Below, one piece after another: positions 54,896 to 64,000 of a stretch of 64,000 bases of DNA. The notes beneath the pieces were generated by a model. The model saw only the letters and a program-made list of their open reading frames with translations, had not been told where the DNA came from and did no database searches. The stretch covers positions 496,001 to 560,000 of the forward strand of contig NZ_CP080410.1 in the NCBI RefSeq assembly GCF_019448255.1. The letters are read 5' to 3'. How positions within the stretch are numbered: position 1 is the first letter of the stretch; each line of letters begins with the position of its first letter. A program made the translations under genes and the position numbers. The stretch comes from Qipengyuania flava (GTDB lineage Bacteria > Pseudomonadota > Alphaproteobacteria > Sphingomonadales > Sphingomonadaceae).

Positions 54896-56107
54896 TCAAA
54901 CATCCTGTTCTCGCATTCTCTGGAGCGCAGCGCGGCTGCGTTCGCCTTCGGCGTCGGCCGCGATCAGGCTGCGCAGGATGCCTTCGCGGATGCCGCGGTC
55001 GGCCACGCCAAGCTGTTCGGCGGGCCAGATGTCGAGGATCGATTCGAGGATCGCGCAGCCGGCAATCACGAGGTTCGCGCGGTCGTCGCCAATGCAGGGC
55101 AGCTGCTTGCGGTCGGGTGCGCTCATGCGGGACAGCCGGGTCGAGATGTCGCGCATCGATTGCGAAGGGACAATCAGCCCGTCCACGGCGCGGCGGTCGT
55201 ACTGCGGCAGTTCCAGGTGCAGGCTGGCCAGAGTGGTCACGGTGCCGCTGGTGCCCAGCAGGCGGATGGGCTCGGGCGATTTGGTGTGCTCGCGAATGCG
55301 CTCGGCGAATTCGGCGAAGCTGCGTCCCACGGTGCGGCGCATTTTGACATAGCGGTCGAGCCGTTCGTCCTCGCTCGCGTCCGAGCCGCCGACGGTGTCG
55401 GTCAGCGATACGACGCCCCAGGGCACGCTCAGCCAGTCGAGAATGCGCGGGACTTTCTCGCCCGGTTGCACCAGCACCAGCTCGGTCGATCCGCCGCCGA
55501 TATCGAAGATGATGGCAGGCCCGTTGCCTTCTTCGAGCAGGACATGGCAGCCAAGGACGGCAAGGCGCGCTTCTTCCTGCGCGGAAATGATGTCGAGCAT
55601 GATGCCCGTCTCGCGCTTCACGCGCTCGATGAAGGCTTCGCCATTGGACGCACGGCGACAGGCTTCGGTGGCGACCGAGCGCGCGAGCCTGACGTTCCGG
55701 CGGCGCAGCTTTTCCGCGCAGACGTGGAGCGCGGCCATGGTGCGCTCCATCGCCTCGTCCGACAGCTTGCCGCTTGCGGCCAGGCCTTCGCCAAGGCGCA
55801 CGACGCGGCTGAAAGCATCGATCACGGTGAAGTTCTCGCCCGAGGGCCGCGCAATCAGCAGCCGGCAGTTGTTCGTGCCGAGGTCAAGCGCGGCGTAAGC
55901 CTGCTTGCGTGGGGGATTGCCGGATTGCGTGTGAAAGGGCGGGCTGTTTGCAGGAACGCTATCACGGCGCGGCGCACCGCGCCGCTCGCCGTTCTTGGCG
56001 TCGGGCCGGGAGGGGCGTTTGTAGCGGAAATCGGCTACCTTGCCGGACTTGCCGCCCCGATGTTTCCCGTGCCCCCTTTTCGTGTCCGGCGGAGGATGGT
56101 CCGCCAT
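54896..56107 (-). CDS. ppx: Ppx/GppA-family exopolyphosphatase
   Basis: This 403-residue phosphatase has a basic N-terminal extension of about 65 residues (RGHGKHRGGKSGKVADFRYKR) before the ASKHA fold: YAALDLGTNNCRLL, then VVRLGEGLAASGKL, IFDIGGGSTELVLV with the phosphate loop, LGTSGTVTTLA and a closing AADAEGER segment. It cleaves polyphosphate or pppGpp. The ATG at 56107 (MADHPPPD) is favoured; an upstream frame extends it with an unrelated tail. The long basic head is unusual and could bind RNA or polyphosphate. Confidence 0.92.
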   Translation of the reverse strand: MADHPPPDTKRGHGKHRGGKSGKVADFRYKRPSRPDAKNGERRGAPRRDSVPANSPPFHTQSGNPPRKQAYAALDLGTNNCRLLIARPSGENFTVIDAFSRVVRLGEGLAASGKLSDEAMERTMAALHVCAEKLRRRNVRLARSVATEACRRASNGEAFIERVKRETGIMLDIISAQEEARLAVLGCHVLLEEGNGPAIIFDIGGGSTELVLVQPGEKVPRILDWLSVPWGVVSLTDTVGGSDASEDERLDRYVKMRRTVGRSFAEFAERIREHTKSPEPIRLLGTSGTVTTLASLHLELPQYDRRAVDGLIVPSQSMRDISTRLSRMSAPDRKQLPCIGDDRANLVIAGCAILESILDIWPAEQLGVADRGIREGILRSLIAADAEGERSRAALQRMREQDV

Positions 56108-56295
56108 GTGTCGAGAGCTTTCTTGTTCCTCCCGCGCAAACCACCGTGCACGGGGACTTGGCGGCGATGCTAGCGGCGAAGCGGGGGAGGGGCAAGGGCA
56201 GCGGCGCAAGACGGGGTTGACCTTGCGCAGCGTCGAAACTAGATGCGCGGCCTCTCTTCCGGAGCGCAGCGCGATTCTCGCCCGCCCGGATGGCT

Positions 56296-56371
56296 GATGC
56301 CCCGTCGTCTAATGGTAAGACTACGGACTCTGACTCCGTCAATTGAGGTTCGAATCCTCACGGGGCATCCA
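56296..56371 (+). tRNA. tRNA-Gln (anticodon CTG), CCA encoded
   Basis: The 7-bp acceptor stem TGCCCCG / CGGGGCA, a D-arm with TGGTAA in its loop, an anticodon stem ACGGA/TCCGT around loop CTCTGAC (anticodon CTG) and the T-arm with GGTTCGAATCC are all present. Discriminator T at 56368 is followed by encoded CCA at 56369-56371. It is on the + strand, upstream of the acyl-CoA dehydrogenase operon. Confidence 0.96.
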
Positions 56372-56423
56372 TTCTCCCATACCCCCGTTGCCAAAGCCGT
56401 TTTCCCGCGCCAGACAGGTTGCA

Positions 56424-57590
56424 ATGGGAGACGGACATTTGAGCGAGACCTTTCCGGAAATCCGCGATGCGGTGCGGCGGCTGTGCGCCAAGTTCCCGGG
56501 CGAGTACTGGCGCGCGCTGGACCGCGAGCGGGCCTATCCGACCGAATTCGTGCAGGCGCTGACCGAGGCGGGTTTCCTCTCGGTACTGATTCCGGAAGAA
56601 TATGACGGCTCGGGCCTCGGACTGGAAGCGGCCTGCGCGGTGCTGGAGGAAATCCACCGCTCGGGCTCCAACGGCGGGGCCTGCCATGCGCAGATGTACA
56701 CCATGGGTACGCTGCTAAAGCACGGCAGCGAGGAGCAGAAGCGCGAGTACCTGCCCAAGATCGCCAGCGGCGAGCTGCGCCTGCAGGCCTTCGGTGTGAC
56801 CGAGCCGGGTGCGGGGACAGACACCACGCGTATCTCAACCTTCGCCAAGGATGCGGGCGACCATTACGTGGTCAACGGCCAGAAGATCTGGATCAGCCGC
56901 GCCGAGCATTCGGACCTCATGGTCCTGCTTTGCCGCACCACGCCGCGCGAGGACTGCGCCAAGCCGTCCGAGGGCATGAGCGTCCTCCTCGTCGACATGC
57001 GCGAGGCGGTCGGCAACGGGCTGACCATCCGGCCCGTCCGCACCATGCTGAACCATGCAACGACCGAGCTGTTTTTCGACGATCTCAGGGTACCCAAATC
57101 GGCGCTGATCGGCGAGGAGGGGAAGGGTTTCCGCTATATCCTGTCGGGCATGAACGCCGAGCGCATCCTGATCGCAGCCGAGTGCATTGGTGACGGGCGC
57201 TTCTTCATCGATAAGGCCAGCGCCTACGCGAAGGAACGCAACGTTTTCGGCCGCGCGATTGGCGAGAACCAGGGCGTGCAGTTCCCGATCGCGCGGGCCT
57301 ATGTCCAACTGTCGGCGGCTGCCGAAATGGTCACCAAGGCTGCGCGCATGTTCGACGCGGGTGAGACCGCGGGGACCGAGGCCAATATGTCGAAAATGCT
57401 GGCGAGCGAGGCCAGCTGGGCCGCGGCCGACATGTGCATCCAGACCCACGGCGGCTTCGGCTTTGCCGAAGAATACGACGTGGAACGCAAGTTCCGCGAA
57501 ACGCGCCTTTACCAGGTCGCCCCGATCAGCACGAACCTGATCCTCAGCCATGTGGCCACGCATGTGCTGGACCTGCCCAAGAGCTTCTGA
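56424..57590 (+). CDS. Acyl-CoA dehydrogenase
   Basis: This 388-residue FAD enzyme has the family motifs: FGVTEPGAGTDTTRIS with the FAD/substrate loop, the middle strand VNGQKIWISRAEHSD, FRYILSGMNAERILIAAECIG and the C-terminal QTHGGFGFAEEYDVERKFRETRL with a catalytic-type Glu region. It introduces a trans-2 double bond in a CoA thioester. The ATG at 56424 is chosen because it starts the family-like segment. It leads a four-gene operon with an AMACR-type gene, aldehyde dehydrogenase and MaoC. Confidence 0.93.
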   Translation: MGDGHLSETFPEIRDAVRRLCAKFPGEYWRALDRERAYPTEFVQALTEAGFLSVLIPEEYDGSGLGLEAACAVLEEIHRSGSNGGACHAQMYTMGTLLKHGSEEQKREYLPKIASGELRLQAFGVTEPGAGTDTTRISTFAKDAGDHYVVNGQKIWISRAEHSDLMVLLCRTTPREDCAKPSEGMSVLLVDMREAVGNGLTIRPVRTMLNHATTELFFDDLRVPKSALIGEEGKGFRYILSGMNAERILIAAECIGDGRFFIDKASAYAKERNVFGRAIGENQGVQFPIARAYVQLSAAAEMVTKAARMFDAGETAGTEANMSKMLASEASWAAADMCIQTHGGFGFAEEYDVERKFRETRLYQVAPISTNLILSHVATHVLDLPKSF

Positions 57591-57600
57591 GGAGAGAGAT

Positions 57601-58680
57601 ATGTCGAGCAACGGTCCGCTGACCGGCCTGAAGGTTGTCGAATTCCAGGGCATCGGCCCCGGCCCCCACGTGGCGATGATGCTCGCCGACATGGGCGCCG
57701 AAGTCGTGCGTATCGAGCGCGCCGGCCACCAGCCGATGAACACCGTGGTCGAACGCGCGCGTCACCGCGTCGCCGTCGACCTCAAGAGCGAGGACGGGCA
57801 GGCCTTCGTCAAGAACGCGCTTGCCCATGCCGATGTGCTGATCGAAGGGTTCCGACCCGGCGTGATGGAGCGCCTTGGCCTCGGCCCTGACGAGATGCTC
57901 GCCGCCAATCCCGCCCTCGTCTATGCGCGCATGACCGGCTGGGGGCAGGACGGCCCGCTGGCGCAGGCCGCCGGACACGATCTCAATTACATCGCGATCA
58001 CGGGCGCATTGGACGCCATCGGCAAGCGCGGCGAGCTGCCCGTGCCGCCCCAGAACCTGGTCGGCGATTTCGGCGGCGGGTCGATGTATTGCGCCATGGG
58101 TATCCTCGCTGCGCTGTTCGAACGGCAGTCGAGCGGCAAGGGGCAGGTGGTCGACGCGGCTATCGTCGACGGCGTCACCAGCCTGATGAGCTTCTTCTAC
58201 GGCCAGCCGCACAGCGCGCTGCGCACAGTCGAACGCGGCGCGGGCCTGCTCGGCGGGGCGGCGCATTTCTACCGCTGCTACACCTGCAAGGACGGCAAGG
58301 AAGTCAGCGTCGGCGCGATCGAGCCGCAGTTCTACGCCGAGCTGCTCCAGCGAGCCGATGCACCCGAGCACCTGCGCGAGGCGCAGATGGATCCGTCCAG
58401 GTGGGACAGCTACGCCGATGATCTCGCCGAACTCTTTGCCACGAAAACGCAGGACGAGTGGTGCGAGCTGCTCGAAGGGACCGATGCTTGCTTCGCGCCC
58501 GTTGTCCCGCTCGACCACGCGAAGGACCATCCGCACATGAAGGCGCGCGGCGCTTTCGTGGAGCATGGCGGCCGCTGGCACACGGCGCCTGCACCGCGTT
58601 TCGATCGCACACCCAACACCATCCGCGACAGTGCGGAAGATGGCGATGCGGTGGTGGCGCGCTGGGCCGAAGGGAGCTAG
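57601..58680 (+). CDS. CaiB/BaiF CoA transferase-family protein of the alpha-methylacyl-CoA racemase (AMACR) type
   Basis: This 359-residue family III CoA-transferase fold has the AMACR block GIGPGPHVAMMLADMGAEVV, then GQDGPLAQAAGHDLNYIAITG with the catalytic His, the LVGDFGGGSMYCAMGI with the catalytic Asp, and ERQSSGKGQVVDAAIVDG. These match alpha-methylacyl-CoA racemases better than transferases. It would convert (R)- to (S)-2-methylacyl-CoA so that it can enter beta-oxidation. It begins 10 nt after the acyl-CoA dehydrogenase. Confidence 0.9.
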   Translation: MSSNGPLTGLKVVEFQGIGPGPHVAMMLADMGAEVVRIERAGHQPMNTVVERARHRVAVDLKSEDGQAFVKNALAHADVLIEGFRPGVMERLGLGPDEMLAANPALVYARMTGWGQDGPLAQAAGHDLNYIAITGALDAIGKRGELPVPPQNLVGDFGGGSMYCAMGILAALFERQSSGKGQVVDAAIVDGVTSLMSFFYGQPHSALRTVERGAGLLGGAAHFYRCYTCKDGKEVSVGAIEPQFYAELLQRADAPEHLREAQMDPSRWDSYADDLAELFATKTQDEWCELLEGTDACFAPVVPLDHAKDHPHMKARGAFVEHGGRWHTAPAPRFDRTPNTIRDSAEDGDAVVARWAEGS

Positions 58681-58705
58681 GGCTGCGCGCAAAGGAGAGA
58701 TTCTG

Positions 58706-60124
58706 ATGCGCGATTGCACCAAGTTTTACATCGATGGCCAGTGGGTCGATCCGGTCGAGGAAAACACCGTCCCGGTCGAGAACCCGGCGACGGAAGAGAC
58801 CATCGGCCACATCAGCTTTGGTACCAAGGCCGATGTCGACAAGGCGGTTGCCGCCGCGCGCCGTGCCTTCGAAAGCTTCAGCCTGACCAGCAAGGAAGAG
58901 CGCCTCACCCTGCTGCGCGCGATCCAGGCCGAGATCGAGAACCGCAAGGAAGAGCTCGCGACCGCTGTCAGCGACGAGATGGGCGCGCCGATGAGCCTTG
59001 CGAATGGGCCGCACGTCGGCCTTCTCGCCGGGCACTGCGCCAAGGCCATCGAGATCCTCGAAGGTTTCGAATTCGAACGCCAGGACGGCCCGACGCTCCA
59101 CGTGTGGGAGCCGATCGGCGTGGTCGGCATGATCACCCCGTGGAACTGGCCGCTGAACCAGATCGCCTGCAAGGTTTTCCCCGCGCTCGCGACCGGCAAC
59201 ACCATGGTCCTGAAGCCGTCGGAAATCGCGCCCTTCAACGCCTATATCTTTGCCGAGATCATGGACGCGGCCGGCGTTCCCGCGGGCGTGTTCAACCTCG
59301 TCAATGGCGACGGGCCCGGCGTGGGCGAGGCCATTTCGGGTCATCCCGATATCGACATGGTCAGCTTCACCGGCTCGACCCGCGCGGGCGTGCTGATCGC
59401 CAAGAATGCGGCGGACACGGTCAAGCGCGTGGCGCAGGAACTGGGCGGCAAGAGCCCGAACATCGTGCTCGACGATGGCGCCTTTGCCCAGTCGGTTGCC
59501 AAGGGCACCGTCGCGATGATGGGCAATTCGGGCCAGACCTGCACCGCGCCGAGCCGCATGCTCGTGCCGCACAAGCGCATGGAAGAGGCCAAGGCCGCTG
59601 CCAAGGAAGCCGCCGAGGGCGTGATTCCCGGCGATCCCAAGGGCAACGCTGCCATCGGCCCGGTGGTCAGCCGCACGCAGTGGGACAAGATCCAGGGCCT
59701 GATCGAGAAGGGTATCGAGGAAGGCGCGACGCTGGTCGCGGGCGGTCCCGGCAAGCCCGAGGGTCTGGAGACCGGCCACTACGTCAAGCCGACCGTCTTT
59801 GCCGATGTCGACAACGACATGACCATCGCGCGCGAGGAGATCTTCGGGCCGGTCCTGACGATCCTCGGCTATGACGATTACGAGGACGCGATCCGCATCG
59901 CCAACGACACTGAATACGGCCTCGCGAGCGCGATCACCGGTGAGGATATTGAGCTTGCCCGAAGCCTTGCGAAGCGCATCCGTGCCGGCCGCGTCGCGAT
60001 CAACGGCGGCTACGACATGAACGCAGCCTTCGGCGGCTACAAGAAGTCAGGCAACGGCCGCGAATGGGGCGAGTGGGGCTTCCACGACTTCCTCGAAGTG
60101 AAAGCCGTAATGGGCCACAGCTGA
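58706..60124 (+). CDS. Aldehyde dehydrogenase
   Basis: This 472-residue NAD(P)-dependent aldehyde dehydrogenase has the N-terminal [10 protein letters not shown] start, the Glu motif in [15 protein letters not shown], the nucleophilic Cys in [14 protein letters not shown] and [16 protein letters not shown]. It oxidises an aldehyde to an acid. The ATG at 58706 has a GGAGAGA site. It is third in the operon and its stop overlaps the maoC-like start by one base. Confidence 0.94.
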   Translation: MRDCTKFYIDGQWVDPVEENTVPVENPATEETIGHISFGTKADVDKAVAAARRAFESFSLTSKEERLTLLRAIQAEIENRKEELATAVSDEMGAPMSLANGPHVGLLAGHCAKAIEILEGFEFERQDGPTLHVWEPIGVVGMITPWNWPLNQIACKVFPALATGNTMVLKPSEIAPFNAYIFAEIMDAAGVPAGVFNLVNGDGPGVGEAISGHPDIDMVSFTGSTRAGVLIAKNAADTVKRVAQELGGKSPNIVLDDGAFAQSVAKGTVAMMGNSGQTCTAPSRMLVPHKRMEEAKAAAKEAAEGVIPGDPKGNAAIGPVVSRTQWDKIQGLIEKGIEEGATLVAGGPGKPEGLETGHYVKPTVFADVDNDMTIAREEIFGPVLTILGYDDYEDAIRIANDTEYGLASAITGEDIELARSLAKRIRAGRVAINGGYDMNAAFGGYKKSGNGREWGEWGFHDFLEVKAVMGHS

Positions 60125-60573
60125 TGGCGGGCAAGTTCTTCGACGAGTGGGAAATCGGCGACAAGCTGACCCACGAAATCCGGCGCACGGTGACCGAGGC
60201 GGACAACCTCTTCTTCACCACCATGACCCACAACCCCCAGCCGCTGCACCTCGATGTGGAAGCGGCGAAGGAAAGCGAGTTCGGGCAGATCCTCGTCAAC
60301 GGGACCTACACGTTCTCGCTTATGGTGGGACTGAGCGTAGGCGACACCACATTGGGCACCCTGGTAGCGAACCTCGGCTACGACAAGCTCGTGATGCCCA
60401 AGCCTGTCTTCATCGGCGATACGCTGCATGCGACGAGCGAGGTGATCGGCCTGAAGGAAAGCCGCTCCCGGCCCGATGCCGGGATCGTCACCTTCCTGCA
60501 CGAGGCGGTTAACCAGCGCGGCGAGGTCGTGTGCCGCTGCGAACGTGCGGCGTTGCTAAAGAAATCGGCCTGA
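60124..60573 (+). CDS. MaoC-like hydratase (R-specific enoyl-CoA hydratase type)
   Basis: This 149-residue hot-dog fold protein has the MaoC motif [20 protein letters not shown] with a hydratase-like Asp/His arrangement, and [12 protein letters not shown]. The C-terminal [20 protein letters not shown] continues the fold. It would add water to an enoyl-CoA made by the operon's dehydrogenase. It starts at the ATG overlapping the aldehyde dehydrogenase stop. Confidence 0.93.
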   Translation: MAGKFFDEWEIGDKLTHEIRRTVTEADNLFFTTMTHNPQPLHLDVEAAKESEFGQILVNGTYTFSLMVGLSVGDTTLGTLVANLGYDKLVMPKPVFIGDTLHATSEVIGLKESRSRPDAGIVTFLHEAVNQRGEVVCRCERAALLKKSA

Positions 60574-60678
60574 CTCCGTCCCGCTCGGAGACGCGACCCC
60601 TGCCGCTATTGCGCGATTGACCCGACCCCGGCTTTGCTTGACAGAAGGCAAAACCGTGGGGGCGGGTTCGCACACAAG

Positions 60679-61422
60679 ATGGCAGTGATCGCGATCTACA
60701 GCGTGAAGGGGGGCGTGGGCAAAACGACCCTGGCTGCCGATATGGCCTATCGCTGCGCGGCGATAGGCGGCCACCGGACGCTGCTCTGGGACCTCGATCC
60801 GCAGGGTGGTTCGGGTTTCCTCTACCAGGCCAATCCGCGCAAGGTTGGCCGGGCTGCTTCGCTCTTCCACCGCGAGGGAAAGCCGAAAGACCTAATCGAG
60901 CCGACCCACTACAAGGGGCTCGACATCCTACAGTCGGACGACAGCCTGCGCAGCCTGCCATTGCAATTCGCGCGGATCGGCCACCGTACCAAGCTTGCCA
61001 ATCTCATCGCCCTGCTGCGCGCCCGCTATCGGCGCATCGTGCTCGACTGCCCGCCGATGATGAACGAGGTCAGCGAGCAGATCATCGCCGCAGCTGATGT
61101 GATCGTCTGCCCGGTCACCGCATCGCCCCTTGCGCGCCGAGCGCTCGGCCAGGTCCGCAGCGAAGTGAAGCGGGCGGCCGGTTCGCACCCCCCGATCCTG
61201 CCGGTGCTCTCGATGTACGATGTGCGGCGCACCAAGCACCGCGAGATTGCCGAAAGCGAAGCCAAGGGCTGGCCGACCATTCCGCAATCCAGCCTGGTCG
61301 AACAGGCAGCCTGGCATCGCAAGCCGCTCCCCGAGTTCGCCAACTGGTCCGAAGCGTCGCGCTCGATGGGGCGGCTCTACGCTGCGGTCGAGGTGAAGAT
61401 GATGCAGCTCGACTGTTTTTGA
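60679..61422 (+). CDS. ParA/MinD-like ATPase without visible partner
   Basis: This 247-residue protein has the deviant Walker A motif SVKGGVGKTTLAADM near residue 10 and LLWDLDPQGGSGFL, the Walker A' and B region (IVLDCPPMMNEVSEQI). It is the ParA/Soj fold that positions DNA or protein cargo. No parB-like gene or centromere-like repeats lie nearby. The N-terminus MAVIAIYSVKGG is right at the start. It is followed by the exoD-like gene. Confidence 0.9.
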   Translation: MAVIAIYSVKGGVGKTTLAADMAYRCAAIGGHRTLLWDLDPQGGSGFLYQANPRKVGRAASLFHREGKPKDLIEPTHYKGLDILQSDDSLRSLPLQFARIGHRTKLANLIALLRARYRRIVLDCPPMMNEVSEQIIAAADVIVCPVTASPLARRALGQVRSEVKRAAGSHPPILPVLSMYDVRRTKHREIAESEAKGWPTIPQSSLVEQAAWHRKPLPEFANWSEASRSMGRLYAAVEVKMMQLDCF

Positions 61423-61474
61423 CCTGCGGTAACCTTTGGCGGCTCCAAACGTTGGGGTGGCGAGAGAGGCAACT

Positions 61475-62068
61475 GTGACCGATCATGAACTGGCCAGTGT
61501 GAGCGAAGTGCTTGGCGAGCTCGACGAGCTTTCCACGCATGGCGACACCGTGCGCGTTGCCGACGTCCTCGACGATTTCGGGGGGCGCAGTTTCGGGCCC
61601 TTCATCATGATCCCTGCGCTTCTGGAAATGACCCCGGTCGGCGGCATTCCTGGAGTTCCGACGGCGCTCGCGCTGATCATCGCACTGATCGCGGTTCAGT
61701 TGCTCTTGTCGAGGGACCATGTGTGGATGCCCGATTTCGTCCAGCAACGCGCGGTCGGCTCGCGCAAGTTGCACAAGGCGGTCCAAAAGCTGCGCGGCGT
61801 GGGCGAATTCCTCGACCGGCACAGCGAAGGGCGCCTGGAACGGCTGACCGAAGGGCCCGCCATCAAGGTGATAGCGATCGCGATAATCGCCTTGTGCTGC
61901 ACGGTGCCGCCGCTTGAATTCCTTCCCTTCGCAAGCACCATCCCGATGCTGGCGATCGCGATCCTCGGCCTCGCCCTGACGGTACGCGACGGCGCGCTGG
62001 TTCTCGGCTCCCTCGTCTTCACGCTCATCGCCACGACGCTTGGCATCGCCGCCTACCTCAACGCTTGA
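61475..62068 (+). CDS. ExoD-family membrane protein
   Basis: This 197-residue protein has a soluble N-terminal half (SEVLGELDELSTHGDTVRVADVL), a GRSFGPFIMIPALLEMTPVGG motif with helices and three more C-terminal helices. This is the ExoD pattern found in exopolysaccharide-related proteins. The start is GTG 61475, after a GAGAGG site; an upstream TTG at 61436 is less likely. Its function is unproven, though ExoD proteins affect exopolysaccharide levels in Rhizobium. Confidence 0.88.
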   Translation: MTDHELASVSEVLGELDELSTHGDTVRVADVLDDFGGRSFGPFIMIPALLEMTPVGGIPGVPTALALIIALIAVQLLLSRDHVWMPDFVQQRAVGSRKLHKAVQKLRGVGEFLDRHSEGRLERLTEGPAIKVIAIAIIALCCTVPPLEFLPFASTIPMLAIAILGLALTVRDGALVLGSLVFTLIATTLGIAAYLNA

Positions 62069-62127
62069 CCCCGCCCGCCTGCGTGGCGCACACTCGGCCC
62101 GGATTGGCGATCGGGAGGGGAGAGCCG

Positions 62128-64000
62128 GTGAAGATGATAAGCAAGAGCTGGGTCGCGCTGGCTGCTTTGGCGGTTGCGGGATGCGATCTTGCCGGCGGCG
62201 GCGAGGCGACCGAAGCGCAGCGCGGTGACGGCACCGATACGATCGAGCTCGCCGAGTTCCCGGACCGGCCCTATTGGGGCGATACCCACCTTCATACCGA
62301 TGTGTCGGTCGATGCGTTCGGCTTCGGCGTGCGCCTGGGCGCCGAAGAGGCCCTGAAATTCGCCCGCGGTGACACCGTGACCGCGACAACCGGAATGGAG
62401 GCCAAGCTCGATCGGCCGCTCGATTTCCTGGTCATCTCCGACCACTCGGACGCGATGGGCGCGACGCGCCGGCTGTACGATTCGCCCCGCATCCTCGTGC
62501 GCGACCCGACGCTCAGGCGCTGGTACGACATGATGCACGAAAGCCCGGAGCAGTCGACGCGCGCCGTGGCAGAGCTCATCACCGCGGCGGCCAACGACGA
62601 AATTCCGGCAGCCCTGCGCGATCCCGAACGCCAGGCGAAGGCGACGCGCGATCTATGGGACAACCACCTTGCGCTGCTCGACCGCTACAACCGGCCGGGC
62701 GAGTTCACCGCTTTCGCCGGGTTCGAGTGGACGCTCATGCCCGATGGCAACAACCTCCACCGCGTGGTGATGTTCAGGGACGGTAGCGTGAAGACCGGGC
62801 AGGTTGTGCCTTTCCCAGGCCTCGACACGCAGGTTGAACAGCTGTGGGACTACATGGAGGCCTATGAGGCCAACACCGGCGGGCAGGTTCTCGCCATTCC
62901 ACACAACTCTAATCTTTCGAACGGCATCATGTTCGACCTTGTCGGCCCCGATGGCGGAGCGATGAGCGCGGATTACGCCCGTCGCCGCGCGCGCTACGAA
63001 CCGGTGGTCGAGGCGACGCAGATCAAGGGCGACAGCGAAACGCACCCGTTCCTCTCGCCGAACGACGAGTTCGCCGCCTTCGGTGTGGCCGGCTGGGAGC
63101 TCGGCAACCTGCCGCTGACCCAGAAATCCACACCCGACATGTATGCGGGCAGCTATGTTCGCAGCGGCCTCTTGCGCGGCCTGACCCTCGAACAGCAGAT
63201 GGGGGTCAATCCCTACGCCTTCGGCCTGATCGGCTCGACCGACAGCCACACGGCGCTCGCGACCGGGGACGAAGACAATTTCTTCGGCAAGCACACCGGC
63301 AACGAACCGCGCGCCGATCGCGCGATGGCCGGGCAAAACCTCGGCACCCGGGTCGGGCGGTTCGGCTGGCACTACCTGGCCGGTGGCTACGCAGCGGCCT
63401 GGGCGCGCGGAAACACGCGTGCGGAAATCTTTGACGCTTTCATGCGGCGCGAGGTGTACGCCACCACGGGTCCGCGCATGGTGCTGCGCCTGTTCGCAGG
63501 TTTCGATTTCTCGGCAGACGATTGGGACGGCGACTGGGTGCGCGCGGGCTACACTCGCGGCGTGCCCATGGGCGGCGACCTTGAAGACAGCGGCCGCGCG
63601 CCGGTCTTCCTGATTTCCGCGCTCAAGGATCCCGAAGGCGCGAACCTCGACCGCATCCAGGTGGTCAAGGGCTGGGTGGATGCCAATGGCGAGGCGCAGG
63701 AGCGGGTCTACGATGTTGCCTGGTCCGACATGGAAGGTTCGCGCCGCAGCGTGGGCGGGGCAATTCCGCCGGTGGGCGATACGGTCGTCCGGCGCGAGGC
63801 GACCTATGAGAACACCATCGGCACCGCCGAGCTGCGCGCGACCTGGCGGGACCCCGATTACCGCGCCGGACAGCGCGCCTTCTATTATGTGCGCGCGCTC
63901 GAAATCCCGACACCGACGTGGGTGCTGTTCGACGCCAAGCGCTTCGGCTTCGACCTGCCGGCGGACGTGGTGGAGGCCAATGTGATCCAGGAACGCGCCT
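62128..64000 (+). CDS. DUF3604 lipoprotein, cut by window end
   Basis: This reading frame starts at GTG 62128 and stays open to the last base (about 624 codons). A signal peptide with lipobox VAGC (residues 16-19) is followed by the DUF3604 body: RPYWGDTHLHTDVSVDAFG, FLVISDHSDAMG, LDRYNRPGEFTAFAGFEW, IGSTDSHTALATGDED and VYATTGPRMVLRLFAG. The HxH (DTHLHT) and SDH/TDSH elements look like a PHP-type metal site. DUF3604 proteins are of unknown activity; a phosphoesterase-like role is an inference. The C-terminus lies outside the window. Confidence 0.9.
   Translation, partial: MKMISKSWVALAALAVAGCDLAGGGEATEAQRGDGTDTIELAEFPDRPYWGDTHLHTDVSVDAFGFGVRLGAEEALKFARGDTVTATTGMEAKLDRPLDFLVISDHSDAMGATRRLYDSPRILVRDPTLRRWYDMMHESPEQSTRAVAELITAAANDEIPAALRDPERQAKATRDLWDNHLALLDRYNRPGEFTAFAGFEWTLMPDGNNLHRVVMFRDGSVKTGQVVPFPGLDTQVEQLWDYMEAYEANTGGQVLAIPHNSNLSNGIMFDLVGPDGGAMSADYARRRARYEPVVEATQIKGDSETHPFLSPNDEFAAFGVAGWELGNLPLTQKSTPDMYAGSYVRSGLLRGLTLEQQMGVNPYAFGLIGSTDSHTALATGDEDNFFGKHTGNEPRADRAMAGQNLGTRVGRFGWHYLAGGYAAAWARGNTRAEIFDAFMRREVYATTGPRMVLRLFAGFDFSADDWDGDWVRAGYTRGVPMGGDLEDSGRAPVFLISALKDPEGANLDRIQVVKGWVDANGEAQERVYDVAWSDMEGSRRSVGGAIPPVGDTVVRREATYENTIGTAELRATWRDPDYRAGQRAFYYVRALEIPTPTWVLFDAKRFGFDLPADVVEANVIQERA

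Noticed and set aside
54711..56173. Plus-strand frames across the palindrome and ppx
   Set aside because: They read through the inverted repeat and antisense to ppx; no protein family is recognisable.
61429..61454. GTAACC downstream of the ParA-like gene as a third SigF site
   Set aside because: At the right spacing of 16 nt the bases are GTTG, not CGAA, so the -10 element is missing.

Overview
The window is a 64 kb stretch of a GC-rich alphaproteobacterial chromosome. The gene content and family-level resemblance point to Sphingomonadales, most likely Erythrobacteraceae (Erythrobacter, Qipengyuania or a relative). Pointers are the fused coaBC, the Tim44-like adaptor/mltA/Smr block next to secB, the ruvA-ruvB neighbourhood, the SigF/NrsF pair and many small secreted proteins. 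No insertion sequence, prophage, CRISPR array or rRNA is visible. One tRNA is present (Gln, anticodon CTG). Genes are dense; the largest gene-free gap is below 300 bases, and many neighbours overlap by 1, 4 or 8 nt.

Layout. 1-7.3 kb: end of ubiE, ubiB, two paralogous membrane proteins, a small membrane protein, coaBC, dut and a YjhX-like gene. 7.3-14.9 kb: a DUF4136 lipoprotein, trpS, murJ and secB on the minus strand, divergent from a Tim44-like gene, mltA and an Smr gene; then a Pr6Pr-type membrane protein. 15-19.8 kb: a peroxide-defence block katG, ahpF, ahpC, each followed by a clear hairpin terminator, with dyads upstream of katG and ahpC. 19.9-24.6 kb: DCC-family protein, aroC, and a tight run ruvA-GFA-two secreted DsrE-like paralogues-ruvB. 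24.8-30.9 kb: a very serine-rich protein with a PEP-CTERM-like end, a rhodanese lipoprotein, acnA, a 51-residue protein and an EamA transporter. 31-41.3 kb: two L,D-transpeptidases of different families, an EreA/ChaN-like secreted protein, an aspartic protease, a flavoprotein, ispG, an OmpW-like porin and a DUF885 protein.

41.4-45.5 kb is the most interesting part: a bufferin-type (MNIO-modified RiPP metallophore) locus. A minus-strand operon bufA1-DoxX-sigF-nrsF diverges from a plus-strand operon bufA2-bufB-bufC. The 204-bp region between them carries two oppositely oriented copies of a GTAAC(C/G)-N16-CGAA motif, one for each operon, matching the promoter motif I recall for Caulobacter SigF. 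The ECF factor and its anti-sigma factor therefore probably control their own operon and both precursor peptides. Two precursors of different cysteine pattern share one visible maturase pair.

45.5-64 kb: SDR, S9 peptidase, mechanosensitive-type membrane protein, isoaspartyl peptidase, desaturase, pheA, a membrane cytochrome c, rlmE, a 34-bp perfect inverted repeat inside a larger palindrome, ppx, tRNA-Gln, a four-gene acyl-CoA catabolic operon (acyl-CoA dehydrogenase, AMACR-type racemase, aldehyde dehydrogenase, MaoC hydratase), an orphan ParA-like ATPase, an ExoD-like protein and a DUF3604 lipoprotein cut by the window end.
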